Assembly (NCBI GenBank): GCA_002015125.1
Contig: MUYB01000012.1
Coordinates: 111,080-175,079, forward strand
Direction: 5' to 3'
DNA: 64,000 nt
Origin: [Haemophilus] felis
Lineage (GTDB): Bacteria > Pseudomonadota > Gammaproteobacteria > Enterobacterales > Pasteurellaceae
Shown here one piece after another: positions 9,186-19,432 of this stretch. Position 1 is the stretch's first letter; every line of letters begins with the position of its first letter. The notes below the pieces were generated by a model. It worked only from the letters and a program-made list of their open reading frames with translations. It ran no database searches and was not told the DNA's origin. Both the position numbers and the translations under genes were made by a program.

Positions 9186-9661
9186 TATTTCAACTCCTTG
9201 ATTTTACTAATTTCTGCTAACTGGTTCGGGCTGAAACGCCAGCCTTGTTCGCTGTTGAATAGCGCGTTAAAGCACCACTCCGAACAAAAGAACCGCTGCC
9301 GTTTCTGCGTAAACCCGAAAATTAGCCCTAACGCACCGCGTAGGTCGTAGCCTTTGCCTTTTGTGAGATTGAAATAAAGCACAATTTGGCTCTCGTCCAC
9401 GCCTTTTAACTCAATCAAATCCCACTTTGTACTGTCTGCCACATTGATGACTTTCTTGCGCACACCGTTATCGCGTGGGCTTGCTGAATAGCATTCGAAC
9501 CACTCTTCGAGATGATAGTGGTCACGAATGCGGCTGTGCTTTACGGCGATTTCGCAGTGACTATATTGCCCCTTAGTCGCTTTACGGATTAGCCAATCTA
9601 CCCACCGTTCGCGCCAGTTTTTCGCTTTGCCTTTATAAAGGGCTAGATAGAGCGTTGCCAT
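9185..9661 (-). CDS. NlpC/P60-like (YiiX-type) cysteine hydrolase-like phage protein
   Basis: This 158-residue protein starts at the ATG at 9661, which overlaps the stop of the fibre assembly gene (TAATG). The longer frame to 9697 lies inside that gene. It has YSHCEIAV and FFCSEWC segments, giving the His and Cys expected for permuted papain-like (NlpC/P60, YiiX/YebB) folds. Such genes occur near the right end of Haemophilus Mu-like prophages. Substrate and role are unknown; wall or lipid modification is only a possibility. It overlaps the methyltransferase start, so the two are coupled. Confidence 0.6.
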   Translation of the reverse strand: MATLYLALYKGKAKNWRERWVDWLIRKATKGQYSHCEIAVKHSRIRDHYHLEEWFECYSASPRDNGVRKKVINVADSTKWDLIELKGVDESQIVLYFNLTKGKGYDLRGALGLIFGFTQKRQRFFCSEWCFNALFNSEQGWRFSPNQLAEISKIKELK

Positions 9662-10203
9662 TATTGCTCTCCTTTGGGTTGATAAATCGGACTCCAACCA
9701 CTTGAAAAATCATACTCAAGCGGCTTGTCCGCCTCTAACATTGCCAAACGGTGTTTCTCTGCGTTGATATGGTCGGCATTTTCGGTCATAACCATTCGCA
9801 AAAAAATCTCGTCTAGCAAGGCGCGGTTAAGTTTTACGAAACTGTTATCTGCGCACTTCCAATCAATATCGCCAACTTTGTCGATAACCTTGTCTAAACC
9901 TAAATACTTGGTTTTTTCTTCCTCGCCAGTTTGAAACCACTTGCCTACACGCTCAATATGAACCCCGCCTAAGCTGTTTTCGTAGCGTTTTTGTTTGATT
10001 TTTTCCCAAACTTGCTTTTGGTGTTCGGCTTTCATTTCTTCTTGCTTCTGGGCGGATAACACCCAGCTTTCTCCGCTCCACTCGTGGTCAGCAGTTGGTG
10101 GGGGAATCACCGTAAAGTCGGGGCTAAGTTCGCCTTCTTCTGTCCACATCAACATCGTCTTGTCCGATTTACGGAATACATATTGCCCTTGATAATTTGC
10201 CAT
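9661..10203 (-). CDS. Tail fibre assembly protein (DUF4376-type)
   Basis: This 180-residue protein lies directly after the tail fibre. It has an N-terminal short segment (QYVFRKSDKTML) and a C-terminal DUF4376-like region (KRYENSLGGVHIERVGKWFQT). That arrangement is common in fibre-assembly proteins of Haemophilus and other Mu-like phages. It would help trimerise or attach the fibre. It is coupled to the next gene through TAATG at 9661. Confidence 0.65.
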   Translation of the reverse strand: MANYQGQYVFRKSDKTMLMWTEEGELSPDFTVIPPPTADHEWSGESWVLSAQKQEEMKAEHQKQVWEKIKQKRYENSLGGVHIERVGKWFQTGEEEKTKYLGLDKVIDKVGDIDWKCADNSFVKLNRALLDEIFLRMVMTENADHINAEKHRLAMLEADKPLEYDFSSGWSPIYQPKGEQ

Positions 10204-10205
10204 TT

Positions 10206-12428
10206 TTATAACCCTTTTACTTTAGTGATGATGAAATAAGCCTCACTGTTTACGCTTAAATCCGTAGGGGCATTTTCGGTGAGCGTGATAGTAATGTGAT
10301 AGCCCGACGTTACCGCAATGCGTTTGTAGCTGCCGTCTGTATCTGATTTGTACAACAATTCGCCTTTGCCACGTTCTAAAAACATCTTAGATACAGCAAG
10401 GGTTATCGTTTTATCGACGATAGACTTCATCAACAACGACATTTTTTGAATATTTACCCGCATTTCGGTGAGGTCTGATTTATAACAAACAACCCCTTCT
10501 GGCACTTTATCCATATCAATTTCTTGATTTTGGTAAATCAGTGGTTGATTGCCGCCTTTAGGTTCAGGTAGCATTTCCAGCCTAAAGCCATCAATCTTTG
10601 AAAATTGATTAAACTGGCGAATCCCTAACGCAAAGGCATTAAATGTCAGCCCTGCAACATTAGAGCCCGATGAAATAATCACTTTGGCAAAGCGTGCCTG
10701 ATTCGGTTTTGTGTGAAAATTGATGTTTTGTGAGTTGGCTTGCATAAAATTAAAGCCCTCCGCATCATTCCAATATAGACTACCGCTAAAAATCTCACCA
10801 ACTTCTACCTTGTTCGTAAGGCGTTGATTTTGTTCGTTGAAGTAGTACACACTCATTCGGAAATGCGGTTCGGAAGAGCGAAACCACACAATCGGTGATG
10901 TTGTTAAGTCAATCAAGGGAGATTCATAAATAACGGTATGATTATTCGCAATTTCATATTTCCCATTTGGCAAGCGTTTGAGATTACGCACCCCTGCCAT
11001 ATTACTCAAGCCTAATACACCGCCAGTCCCTGTGCCAGCCATTGCGATATCTGCTTGCGAGGTAAGGGAAAATAGCGGTACATCTTGGCTATTTTTGGCT
11101 GCGATGTGATTAACAGTATTGCCCAAACCTTCATCATTTACGGTAATGAGATGTGTGCCGTAAGGGTTGTTGGTATAGCCTTTTGACGATTGCCAGCTGG
11201 CTTCGATGTGGTTGTTCCACGAATTTTCAGTAAAGTTGATTTGCAATGTATCGGTATTGACTGAAGGACGGCGTTCAAAACGAAATCCATTAAACTGGTT
11301 GCTTGAGCCATTGCAATAAATTTCGCCTTTGCCTTCCATACAGCCGCGGTTGAATACGTTGTGGTTGTGGAGATAATCGCCATCAAGCACGATTTTATGG
11401 CAACGGTTCAGATTAAACATATTCTCGTTAATCCAACCGCCATTTTCGCCAAAGAGTTCAATGGTGTTGATATACTTAAAATTGAACGTGGAATAGGCAC
11501 TAGAATAGTTGTTGTTATACTGACTGCCTGCGGTGGCATCGGCATAAATCTGCACATAGTCCGCGCGGTTGATGTTAATATGCTGACCTTTTGCCCCGAT
11601 GATTTGGATCAGCGGCGCACGGCGGTTGCTGATTTGCATACCTGCCGAGCGAATAACCTCATCAATTTGCTGTGTCGGGTTGTTGTCATTGTTGCCAGCA
11701 CCGCCCAAAATCAAGCCAATCCCGTTATGCCCTACGATAAACTTCGCGCGAGTCGCCTCCACTTTACAATGGCGAAAGCTCACCGTTGAACTGAGATAAA
11801 ACTCGCCACAAAGCGACAAGGTTTTACCCCATTGTTTTTGACAATGTACCGCAGCCGCATTAAGTGCAGGGGCTGCATCTGTAACACCATCAGCCACTGC
11901 ACCAAAATCAAAGGCGGAAATCTCGTTGCCTAGCACGCGTTTCCAGCGTCCAGCATTACCACCATTCACAACGAAGCACAAACCGCCATCATCAGGTGTG
12001 ACCAAATCCTGTAAATCTGCCACAAACTCCCCACCGCCCGTTGTGCCGCCTGCGTAGTAGGATTTCACTAGAATACGCTGACCGTGCCCCGTTGGGCGAA
12101 TGGTACGGAGTTGTTCGACTGATTCGGCTTGACCAACGAGCTTAAAGCCATCTACTTGCCCTAATTGCTCAAGATATTCTCTCGCTTTCCCTTCAGACAT
12201 TTTACGAATAGCCTGTGCAATCTGATTTAACTGCCCTTTATCAGGCGCAATGCCTGCTTCATCAAGTACATTTAATAGTTCTGCCTGCACGATGTTGAAC
12301 CAATCTGCACCAGGGTAGCTGATTGCGTTGCCGTGTCCGCCTTCGGTAAACCATAGGCGTTGGTGGCTGCGTAATGGGGCGATGGTAGGGAGATTTGAGA
12401 TCCCTGACTCATTATCTAAATGGAACAT
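10206..12428 (-). CDS. Tail fibre protein
   Basis: This 740-residue protein follows the last baseplate gene, and its ATG overlaps that gene's stop codon. The N-terminal ~110 residues (SNLPTIAPLRS...FNIVQAELLNVLDEAG) are the conserved attachment region of Haemophilus-phage fibres. Residues from about 170 (FDFGAVADGVTDAAPALNAA) begin a pectate-lyase-like right-handed beta-helix, as in receptor-binding tailspikes. The C-terminal part is unassigned. Only one fibre/assembly pair is present, with no invertase gene nearby, so no Mu-type G-segment switching is expected. Confidence 0.8.
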   Translation of the reverse strand: MFHLDNESGISNLPTIAPLRSHQRLWFTEGGHGNAISYPGADWFNIVQAELLNVLDEAGIAPDKGQLNQIAQAIRKMSEGKAREYLEQLGQVDGFKLVGQAESVEQLRTIRPTGHGQRILVKSYYAGGTTGGGEFVADLQDLVTPDDGGLCFVVNGGNAGRWKRVLGNEISAFDFGAVADGVTDAAPALNAAAVHCQKQWGKTLSLCGEFYLSSTVSFRHCKVEATRAKFIVGHNGIGLILGGAGNNDNNPTQQIDEVIRSAGMQISNRRAPLIQIIGAKGQHININRADYVQIYADATAGSQYNNNYSSAYSTFNFKYINTIELFGENGGWINENMFNLNRCHKIVLDGDYLHNHNVFNRGCMEGKGEIYCNGSSNQFNGFRFERRPSVNTDTLQINFTENSWNNHIEASWQSSKGYTNNPYGTHLITVNDEGLGNTVNHIAAKNSQDVPLFSLTSQADIAMAGTGTGGVLGLSNMAGVRNLKRLPNGKYEIANNHTVIYESPLIDLTTSPIVWFRSSEPHFRMSVYYFNEQNQRLTNKVEVGEIFSGSLYWNDAEGFNFMQANSQNINFHTKPNQARFAKVIISSGSNVAGLTFNAFALGIRQFNQFSKIDGFRLEMLPEPKGGNQPLIYQNQEIDMDKVPEGVVCYKSDLTEMRVNIQKMSLLMKSIVDKTITLAVSKMFLERGKGELLYKSDTDGSYKRIAVTSGYHITITLTENAPTDLSVNSEAYFIITKVKGL

Positions 12429-13030
12429 TATTTGCTGTCCTCTTCATAAATAAAAACCAGTTCTAAATGCGCGTAGGCATAACGATTGAGCAAACATTCT
12501 AATTCTTTGTTGCGTTCAAATAGCACAAGGTGCTTGCGTACATCATCTAAGCAAGTGGCATAACGCACAGGCGACATTGCTGGGGTGTAGATAAAAATGC
12601 GCCACGCGTTCGCTTGCTCATACAAGGGATAGGTACAATCACGCAAGCAATGATGTGGGAAATGATTAACCACTCGCACCTTAAACCCAGCCCTTTTCGC
12701 TACGTCTTCCAAAAACAACTTGCTATTTGAGCCGACCTCATCTTCTTTTTCCTGAACCTGTTGCTGGCGTTGCTCAAGGCTTTTTCCTTCGATTTTTCGA
12801 CCGCACTCTGGCAGCCCGAAATAGCCTTCCCAATCTTCAAGCAACAACTTGGCACGCACAGGAAAACGCTCGTCCATCAGTTGATGCGCGGTTACATTAA
12901 CCCGAGCCAATTCTTCACAATGCACCGCCAGCACTTTCGCTAAATTGCCGTCTAAACTGCGCTGCCACGCACGCCCTTGGGGGAGCAATTTCAAGGCTGC
13001 CAGCAGATAATCTTCGCGCTTTATAGCCAT
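12428..13030 (-). CDS. Mu gp48-like baseplate protein (DUF2313)
   Basis: This 200-residue protein opens with [18 protein letters not shown], the hallmark start of DUF2313/YmfQ baseplate wedge proteins. It overlaps gp47 upstream by 10 bp and the fibre gene downstream by one base. In Mu-type phages it links the wedge to the fibre. Confidence 0.85.
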   Translation of the reverse strand: MAIKREDYLLAALKLLPQGRAWQRSLDGNLAKVLAVHCEELARVNVTAHQLMDERFPVRAKLLLEDWEGYFGLPECGRKIEGKSLEQRQQQVQEKEDEVGSNSKLFLEDVAKRAGFKVRVVNHFPHHCLRDCTYPLYEQANAWRIFIYTPAMSPVRYATCLDDVRKHLVLFERNKELECLLNRYAYAHLELVFIYEEDSK

Positions 13031-14088
13031 TCAATTTCCCCCAACACCGCAATGGTGTTAATCGGCAGTTGCACATCTTCGCTTGGTTCATAGACGGAGT
13101 TATCACGCTCGCCAATCACGTTAGAAATTGCGGCGCGAATATGCGAAAGGTAAATAATACCCTCGCTTTCCACCTGTTGCAGAAGCTGGCTTAAGGCTTG
13201 CTTGACGGTTTTCTTTAAGCCGTCCGTGTTCGGGTCAAGGCGAATACGGAAGTTAATTGGTTGCAATTTGGGTGCAAATACATACAGCTCAACATTCGCA
13301 GGCATACCTTCAAATTGGCGTGTGGTTTCGTTGTAATGCCCTTCGATGTAAGCTCTCACCCGAGCTAAATCTTGTGCTTTTGGTAAAATATCCGCTTGCT
13401 CGTCCATAACAAATGCCACACCCACCGTACCTAACCCACGATAACGAGGGAAACACCACGCCCTTGTCACACCAGCCACCTCTGTTGCCCAACGCACATA
13501 ATCGTGCTTTGAGCCACCCGCAGGTGGGTATTGCACTCGGAAAATCAAACGAGAGAGCAAGCTAGACAGGCTTTCCATATCGGCACCACCACTCATCGCT
13601 TGCACCTTGGCTTGTGCTTTCAAATTTAAAATGGCACTGGTCAGTTGTACCTGTGTGTTTTCAGGCAGATTGCCTGTCGCACCGTCTTCCTTTGCTTCAA
13701 CGGTCAGTACATAATCGCCAGCCTCATCAATCTCCACGCTTTCTGTGGTCAGCAACACCACACCGTTATACGCCTCAAAGGGCGTATCTTGTGCAATATG
13801 GGTCGCCCCTGTAGCGGTGACGATAATTTCCCCTGTTGCTGTGGAAGCTGCTTTACGAACAATGCCTTTCATCGCCGCATATTCAATCAGGTATTCTTCA
13901 TCGGCAGTGGTAGGGATAATTTGCTGTGCCAACCAGCTTAAATGCTGATGTTCAGATGCACTTAATGCCGCATTGATACGATTTAACACCATCAGCACAG
14001 CATTCATCTGCACATTCGGCAAATGGAATTGAATATCTTGCTGACCTTGTTTAATCAGCTCAGAAAGTGTAGGAGATTGATAGGGCAT
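13021..14088 (-). CDS. Mu gp47-like baseplate J protein
   Basis: This 355-residue protein has features of the baseplate_J family. These include [15 protein letters not shown] at the start, the central [16 protein letters not shown] segment and [20 protein letters not shown] near the middle. It forms the wedge ring around the hub. It overlaps gp46 by one base and gp48 by ten. Confidence 0.9.
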   Translation of the reverse strand: MPYQSPTLSELIKQGQQDIQFHLPNVQMNAVLMVLNRINAALSASEHQHLSWLAQQIIPTTADEEYLIEYAAMKGIVRKAASTATGEIIVTATGATHIAQDTPFEAYNGVVLLTTESVEIDEAGDYVLTVEAKEDGATGNLPENTQVQLTSAILNLKAQAKVQAMSGGADMESLSSLLSRLIFRVQYPPAGGSKHDYVRWATEVAGVTRAWCFPRYRGLGTVGVAFVMDEQADILPKAQDLARVRAYIEGHYNETTRQFEGMPANVELYVFAPKLQPINFRIRLDPNTDGLKKTVKQALSQLLQQVESEGIIYLSHIRAAISNVIGERDNSVYEPSEDVQLPINTIAVLGEIEWL

Positions 14089-14489
14089 TATGCTGTCCAG
14101 ATTGCTTTAAATTCACGTTGCTCACTTGAGCCATCTAATAATTTAATCGCAACAGACAACAACAAAACAGAAGGGAAAGGATTGGTGGCATTAACCACGA
14201 TAGATTGCACAAGTCGCTCATCCAGCAACCATTGCAATGCTTCTTCGGCATATCGCTTAGCATCAGCTAATACACTACTCAGTTGTTTTTCTCGGTCAAG
14301 TAACCAAAGTTTAGACCCCATTGGGCGACCGTATGAATCGCCCCACCAGCCACGTTGCCCATCTACGCGTAAATCGGTAAACAGGCTAATAATCACGGCA
14401 TTGGTCAGGCTGTCATCAAACATTAACTGGTTCACGTCAATGGCGATGTCACCGTTGCCATCAATCCACGTTAATGCAATATCACTCAT
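14088..14489 (-). CDS. Mu gp46-like baseplate protein
   Basis: This 133-residue GP46-family protein reads MSDIALTWIDGNGDIAID...LRVDGQRGWWGDSYG, the family's characteristic RGWWGD motif. It is the small wedge component equivalent to T4 gp25/GPW. It overlaps the spike gene start by four bases. Confidence 0.85.
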   Translation of the reverse strand: MSDIALTWIDGNGDIAIDVNQLMFDDSLTNAVIISLFTDLRVDGQRGWWGDSYGRPMGSKLWLLDREKQLSSVLADAKRYAEEALQWLLDERLVQSIVVNATNPFPSVLLLSVAIKLLDGSSEQREFKAIWTA

Positions 14490-15028
14490 TTCGGGGTTCC
14501 TGTCTCTTTGTTACCTTGCTCAACACCTGTATGCGTATGGCTTGCACCACTAATCCCAGCTGATTGATGATCTGCTGCGTTACTTACACCTACTATATCC
14601 ACATTGCCAGTAAATTGCGTTTGCGGGCTTTCAAACACCACCTCATCCGCTTTTACTCTGTATTTTTTACAAGTCAAAATCGCCTCGCCATTTTCAGTGA
14701 GTAACAACTGATGCCCTTCGGCGTGATACAGCACCGAATCACCCGCTTTAAGCTCTGTGGGGCGACTCTCTTTATCATCCACCACCAACGCCACCAAGTG
14801 CGACCGTTTGCCGCCCACGCTGACTAAAATGGTTTCGCCACCAAAAGGCACGCTGGAATGCCCGTAATTTTGAAAGCGTTCCACATCGTCCACCACTTCA
14901 TCGGCCTGGATCTGCACTTGCAAATTCTGTCGTTGGAAAGAGTCGGTTACAATCGACACCACCGCACGGCTGATCATTAGTTTTAAACCGCGTTTAAGGG
15001 GAGCTAAATATTGATTTAAAGCGCGCAT
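14486..15028 (-). CDS. Mu gp45-like baseplate spike protein (gpV)
   Basis: This 180-residue protein has an OB-fold-like N-terminal half (DSFQRQNLQVQIQADEV). A short beta-helix part follows, ending in SGASHTHTGVEQG. The HxH motif near the C-terminus is the iron-binding apex site known in gpV/Mu spikes, which pierces the outer membrane. It lies between hub P and gp46, as in Mu. Confidence 0.88.
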   Translation of the reverse strand: MRALNQYLAPLKRGLKLMISRAVVSIVTDSFQRQNLQVQIQADEVVDDVERFQNYGHSSVPFGGETILVSVGGKRSHLVALVVDDKESRPTELKAGDSVLYHAEGHQLLLTENGEAILTCKKYRVKADEVVFESPQTQFTGNVDIVGVSNAADHQSAGISGASHTHTGVEQGNKETGTPK

Positions 15029-15040
15029 AAATTACCGCAT

Positions 15041-15502
15041 TTAGTTAGTATAAATATCAGGATCGTGTTCGCCGCCACTATCCTTACCTTTGGCTTTCTT
15101 CGCTTTCTTACTTTTTCGCTTTTTGCCGTCTTTATCCAAATTCAACGGCTCAGGCGGTTCATCAAAGGCATCACGATGCACCAAGGTCAGTACAGTTTTT
15201 GTGCCACTTTCATCAAGGGTATAAGCACATTCCACAATTAACCGTTCTGCACCCTCTAAACCTAACTGCGGTGCATTCAAACGTACAATTTGATTAGGCA
15301 ACCATAACGAACCATCAGGCTTTGTCCAACCTTGCACCGTCGCAGTTGAGCGTTGCCCTTCAGCATTATTACGTTGTCGTTCCCACTCGGCACGTTGCTT
15401 GCCCACATTACCCGTCATATTCTCATCGGCAATCAATACCGTGGGGCGATAACGGTTAATGGTTGAATCAGAGACTTCGACTTTTAAACCGCTGGCTGAC
15501 AT
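15041..15502 (-). CDS. gpP-like baseplate hub, C-terminal half (separate cistron)
   Basis: This 153-residue protein matches the C-terminal half of Mu-type gpP (gp44): DSTINRYRPTVLIADE...QRAEWERQR...ATVQGW. Its ATG lies in the same frame as the N-terminal half, directly after two consecutive TAA codons, with AAGGAG upstream. It looks like gene fission with reinitiation rather than decay. A basic KKRKSKKAKKAKGK tail is present. Confidence 0.75.
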   Translation of the reverse strand: MSASGLKVEVSDSTINRYRPTVLIADENMTGNVGKQRAEWERQRNNAEGQRSTATVQGWTKPDGSLWLPNQIVRLNAPQLGLEGAERLIVECAYTLDESGTKTVLTLVHRDAFDEPPEPLNLDKDGKKRKSKKAKKAKGKDSGGEHDPDIYTN

Positions 15503-15505
15503 TTA

Positions 15506-16225
15506 TTACTCCTTAAAATCGGTAAATTCTGTTGCCTTATCTTTGCCTGATTTGGATGATTTATTTCCCTTCTCGCCACCTTGCTCCGCATCACCAAGCA
15601 CCCGATAGAGCGAAAAACGTTGCGACCAATCATCATTAAGTTCTAATGTTAGCAAGTTATCACCAAGGGTAAGTTCACCCACAATATCTTTACTTGGATC
15701 AGTAAATACCAAATTCCCCTCAACATCAGAGGTCACCATCACCCCCTTATGTCGAGCTAATTTGCTCAAGGTATCAAACACTGTTTCCCCTGGCTCTACT
15801 TGCCAAACAGGAATTTTTTCACTTGATTTCGGCTCCGTTGCCCGCCACACCACCTGAATATTAAAGGGCTGACAAAGAACTTCTGCAATCTGTTGCAAAT
15901 TTTGTCCCTTAAACTGACCGCTTGTATGCAACACTGCACAATCCACTAAATCAGCGGTTTTATCTCGCCCCGATAGGGAGATTGCTTTACTCTCATCACG
16001 GATATTTTGCCGTAATGCGTCCACATAGCCTGTAATCACTGTGTTGCCGTTAATTTTAAGCTGCATCGCAGATCCTGCTTTCAACACCGACACATCATCT
16101 TCAGGGCGTAATGCAATGCCCAGCTCAAAACTGCCTGCCATCGCTTCTAACGAGCGAGTAATACTGACATTTTCCCAGCCTGTACAAATTACCCCGTTTA
16201 AATAGAGTTCCACCTTATTCATCAA
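15506..16225 (-). CDS. gpP-like baseplate hub, N-terminal half (Mu gp44)
   Basis: This 239-residue protein equals the N-terminal two-thirds of Mu gp44: NKVELYLNGVICTGWENVSITRSLEAMAGSFEL, then GRDKTADLVDC. It forms the hub below the tail tube. The protein ends at tandem TAA codons where the family normally continues, and the rest is encoded by the next gene in the same frame. It overlaps gpN by 11 bp. Confidence 0.82.
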   Translation of the reverse strand: MMNKVELYLNGVICTGWENVSITRSLEAMAGSFELGIALRPEDDVSVLKAGSAMQLKINGNTVITGYVDALRQNIRDESKAISLSGRDKTADLVDCAVLHTSGQFKGQNLQQIAEVLCQPFNIQVVWRATEPKSSEKIPVWQVEPGETVFDTLSKLARHKGVMVTSDVEGNLVFTDPSKDIVGELTLGDNLLTLELNDDWSQRFSLYRVLGDAEQGGEKGNKSSKSGKDKATEFTDFKE

Positions 16226-17546
16226 TCACCTCAACTTCTTTACCCCCAATCACAAATAACGGATGGCGAATACTGTTACGTTCACAAAACTGTTGCCATT
16301 TCGCCGCATTGCCTGTTTGCGCAAATAACACCGCTAAGGCAGGGGCTGTTTCTCTTAACACAATCTGACGGCTATTTTTAAGCTGCTGACCACGTGTTCG
16401 CAAATCACTAATCAGCACTAAACGGAATTGATTTAAGCTGTTATAACTTGCCCAAAAGCCTTTATCGGCAAATTCAAGGGTCATTTCATCTAAATACTGC
16501 TGCAATTCATTGAGATAACGAGTGACATCTTGCTTGGCAATCAACTCAATTCCATTGGCTTTTTCAGCTTCCCCTTGCGGGTTTAAGGTCTGGGCGATTT
16601 CATTGCCATAATTTAACAACAAGGTCGCTCGGCACAAACGATTAAGTGAGCCTTCAAAGCTATTCACCAAGGTTTCAATGGATTGCTGTGCGGTAAATTT
16701 GGTTCGGTAAATTTGATGGGTTCGTTTTGCTGCCGCTAACTGTTTAATCTCATCACGAGAGAGTTCTGTTTGACGTTTTTCCGCTAACGCATAACTCAAG
16801 GTACGATAAGCCACCTGATGGCGACTGAGTTTTTGACGGCGTAAACCTGCTGAAAATTGGGTTGTTAGCGCAAACACCGATTGCAGTTCTTTAGCAAGCA
16901 CTTTCGGCTGTAACACCAAGCTATAAATGCGATTATGGATAGACTGAATTTTTTTATTCACCGCCTTACCCGCAGCGGTCACTTTGCCCACACTTTGAAA
17001 TAAACTATCCACAAAATTTAACGTGGTATCGACCAAGCGGAAAAGGCTATTGTCAGTCAGTGATTCAATGCTAGAGGCAATATCACTCATCAATTCATCA
17101 AACTCATTCGCCAGTTCATCTAAGGTGGCTTGATAGCTATCTACCACTTTAAAAAGGGTATCTTCACTAAATTCAGGGGCGGTTTTGTTATCGGCTAAAT
17201 AAAAATTAAACGAAAAGCGAGAAACCCGCTCGTGCGAAGTGCTATGGGTAACGGAATAACGCTCAATAAATACCGATTTCTCACCAAAATAAGGGTGCTT
17301 TAACGTACCAGCCCCGTCTGCTTCCAACGCTAAAATCAGCTTTTCGGCTTGCTGTAAATGGTCATCGCCAATCACTAAGCATTGCACATCATAGCTGCGT
17401 GCGGTTTTGCCCAAATCTTCAATCAAGGCATCATTGCGCAACGGGTACTGATGCACCACCAAACGGCGACCACCTTCTTGCCCTTGGCTTTCTTCAATCA
17501 GAAAGAGGACTCCACGAAAAGACCCTTTACCTGTTAATTTGCTCAT
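16215..17546 (-). CDS. Mu gpN-like DNA circularisation/baseplate protein (gp43)
   Basis: This roughly 443-residue protein has the N-terminal domain of the DNA circulation family (GSFRGVLFLIEESQGQEGGRRLVVHQYPLR). In Mu gpN is a tail/baseplate hub protein, and the family name comes from a role in circularising injected DNA. I place the start at the ATG at 17546, which overlaps the tape measure stop; an adjacent in-frame codon at 17549 is also possible. Confidence 0.82.
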   Translation of the reverse strand: MSKLTGKGSFRGVLFLIEESQGQEGGRRLVVHQYPLRNDALIEDLGKTARSYDVQCLVIGDDHLQQAEKLILALEADGAGTLKHPYFGEKSVFIERYSVTHSTSHERVSRFSFNFYLADNKTAPEFSEDTLFKVVDSYQATLDELANEFDELMSDIASSIESLTDNSLFRLVDTTLNFVDSLFQSVGKVTAAGKAVNKKIQSIHNRIYSLVLQPKVLAKELQSVFALTTQFSAGLRRQKLSRHQVAYRTLSYALAEKRQTELSRDEIKQLAAAKRTHQIYRTKFTAQQSIETLVNSFEGSLNRLCRATLLLNYGNEIAQTLNPQGEAEKANGIELIAKQDVTRYLNELQQYLDEMTLEFADKGFWASYNSLNQFRLVLISDLRTRGQQLKNSRQIVLRETAPALAVLFAQTGNAAKWQQFCERNSIRHPLFVIGGKEVEVIDE

Positions 17547-19432
17547 CAATTCCCCCCACGCATTCCCACGCTGGTGTTGCCAGTTTTAACCGCCATTGAA
17601 AGATCGTCATTTTTATTACTGCTTGAAATCTCATTGCGTTGTACCGTAGCCGACACACCAGCAGGCAGATTCACTGTCAAATCTACCTTGCCATTCATCT
17701 CTGTTTTAGGTGGCGTGGCATCACTTAACCCTTTAGCGACTTCGCCACCTAACCAACCGCCTAGCCAGTCGCCGATAAAGCCACCAATCGCCGCGCCAGC
17801 CACAGGAATAGGGATTAAGGCTTGCCCGATAATTGCACCAACGGTTGCGCCAGCCACCGAGCCGACCGCTTCGCCTTTCTCTTCCTCGCTGGCATTCTCA
17901 TCGAGCAGCGTGGAAGCACTCATCGCCAAGCTGGTTGCCGTGCCAATTAACGGCACAGCCTTCGATGCACCTTTTGCCGCTGTAACGGCAACCTTACTCA
18001 CGGCTTTAGTCGCTTGGCTTGTTGCCTTAGCGGTTTCCGCTAAAACAGCGGTCTGTTTAGTGGCATTTTTCACCGCTTGGGCAGTTTGCTTGGCTTGATT
18101 AGAAATCGGCGGTGTGCTTGTTTTTGTTGGTTTGGGAGGAAGCCCCTTTGGTTTTCCACCTTGCTTATTCGGTAGTTTTTTCTTGCCACCTTTCTTACGT
18201 CTTCCACCGCCTAAATCAAAGCCCATCTCACCAAAATTGGTTACATAAACAGGCTGCACGCCCCCCACAGCCCCAGCCATTTGCCCTGCGGCATTGGCTA
18301 TCGGATTATTTTTTCTGCCAAGTTTTTGATAGCCCCATTTACCTAATCCCCACGCATTCCCCATAATGCCAGAGCCTGTGGTGGCATTAAGTAGCTTATT
18401 TGCCCCATACACCGCCAACATCACTTTGGCTAAATTGCCATAGCCATCCGTTTGTTCTGCCGCCCATTTCACCGCTTGCCCAACAGAATCAAGGATTGGT
18501 TTTAACTCTTCCGCCCCAGATTTTAAGGATCGGATAGCCTCCACAAGGTTATCACTAATCCCTTTGGCAAATTCATCAAACTCACCACTCTCAATTTTCT
18601 GGTTTAACCAATCCAACAAGCCTTGCAACTCATTTTTTAGCTCATCAAATAAGCCCTTATCCATAATGGTTTGCTGCATCGAGGTAAATGTATCGCCAAG
18701 GTTAGAGACCAAACCGTCCCAAGTTTTCATCTGCTCTTTGGCTGCGCCCTTGGCATCTTCGCCCATTTGACGTAATAACGCCTCAATCGCCTTACGCCCT
18801 AACCGCCCCTTAGATGCCATTTCTTGCATTTGCTCAGCGGTATATTTGCCCCCAGTTGCCTTTGAAAGCAGCTCAAATACTTTGACCTTACGCTCAAATA
18901 ACGGGTTAATCTCCTCCATGGTGAGCTTGCCTTTCACATAGCCTTTGGTTAAGGCGTGAATATAGCCCTCAAGGTTGGCAGAATCGCCACCTACTTTGGC
19001 ATTCATATCCACCAAGGCTTGCAAGCTCCCATTCATTGGATCAATACCTGCGGTTTTTAGCCGCATCATCGCATCTTGGGTTTCCCCAAATTGCAACGTA
19101 GTTTGAGTGGCAAATTGTTTTAAAAAGGCGTTTGCAGCTTCCCCTTGCTCACCAAAAGTCTGCTTCATCCGAATGGCAGCCATTTCAGCATCTGCTGCGG
19201 CACGAATAAAGGAATTTGCCCCCATAGACATACCCGCCCCAGCAAGAGCACCCATCGCCAAGCCTTTAAAAGAGGTGAGTTGCGACATCGCCGAGGCAGT
19301 TGCCGCTTTCATACCATTTAAGGCTTTGGTTGAGCGTGTTGCCATTGAGCTAATCACCCCGCTAAAACGGCGTGCTTGCGAAGGGAGATTGCCCGCAAGA
19401 TTGATATAAAAGGAGGTGGAATACTTACTCAT
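17546..19432 (-). CDS. Tail tape measure protein (Mu gp42-like)
   Basis: This 628-residue protein begins with a tape-measure N-terminus (SSMATRSTKALNGMKAATASAMSQL). It then has a lambda/Mu TMP core (EINPLFERKVKVFELLSKATGG...). Around residues 510-570 are hydrophobic Gly/Ala-rich stretches (GSVAGATVGAIIGQALI, GAAIGGFIGDWLGGWLGG) suited to membrane insertion at ejection. It overlaps the chaperone frameshift frame by eight bases. The length sets the tail length, which is short-to-medium for Mu types. Confidence 0.88.
   Translation of the reverse strand: MSKYSTSFYINLAGNLPSQARRFSGVISSMATRSTKALNGMKAATASAMSQLTSFKGLAMGALAGAGMSMGANSFIRAAADAEMAAIRMKQTFGEQGEAANAFLKQFATQTTLQFGETQDAMMRLKTAGIDPMNGSLQALVDMNAKVGGDSANLEGYIHALTKGYVKGKLTMEEINPLFERKVKVFELLSKATGGKYTAEQMQEMASKGRLGRKAIEALLRQMGEDAKGAAKEQMKTWDGLVSNLGDTFTSMQQTIMDKGLFDELKNELQGLLDWLNQKIESGEFDEFAKGISDNLVEAIRSLKSGAEELKPILDSVGQAVKWAAEQTDGYGNLAKVMLAVYGANKLLNATTGSGIMGNAWGLGKWGYQKLGRKNNPIANAAGQMAGAVGGVQPVYVTNFGEMGFDLGGGRRKKGGKKKLPNKQGGKPKGLPPKPTKTSTPPISNQAKQTAQAVKNATKQTAVLAETAKATSQATKAVSKVAVTAAKGASKAVPLIGTATSLAMSASTLLDENASEEEKGEAVGSVAGATVGAIIGQALIPIPVAGAAIGGFIGDWLGGWLGGEVAKGLSDATPPKTEMNGKVDLTVNLPAGVSATVQRNEISSSNKNDDLSMAVKTGNTSVGMRGGN

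Noticed and set aside
10206-12428. Invertible tail-fibre segment as in Mu (G segment)
   Set aside because: Only one fibre and one assembly gene; no serine invertase gene or inverted crossover sites seen.
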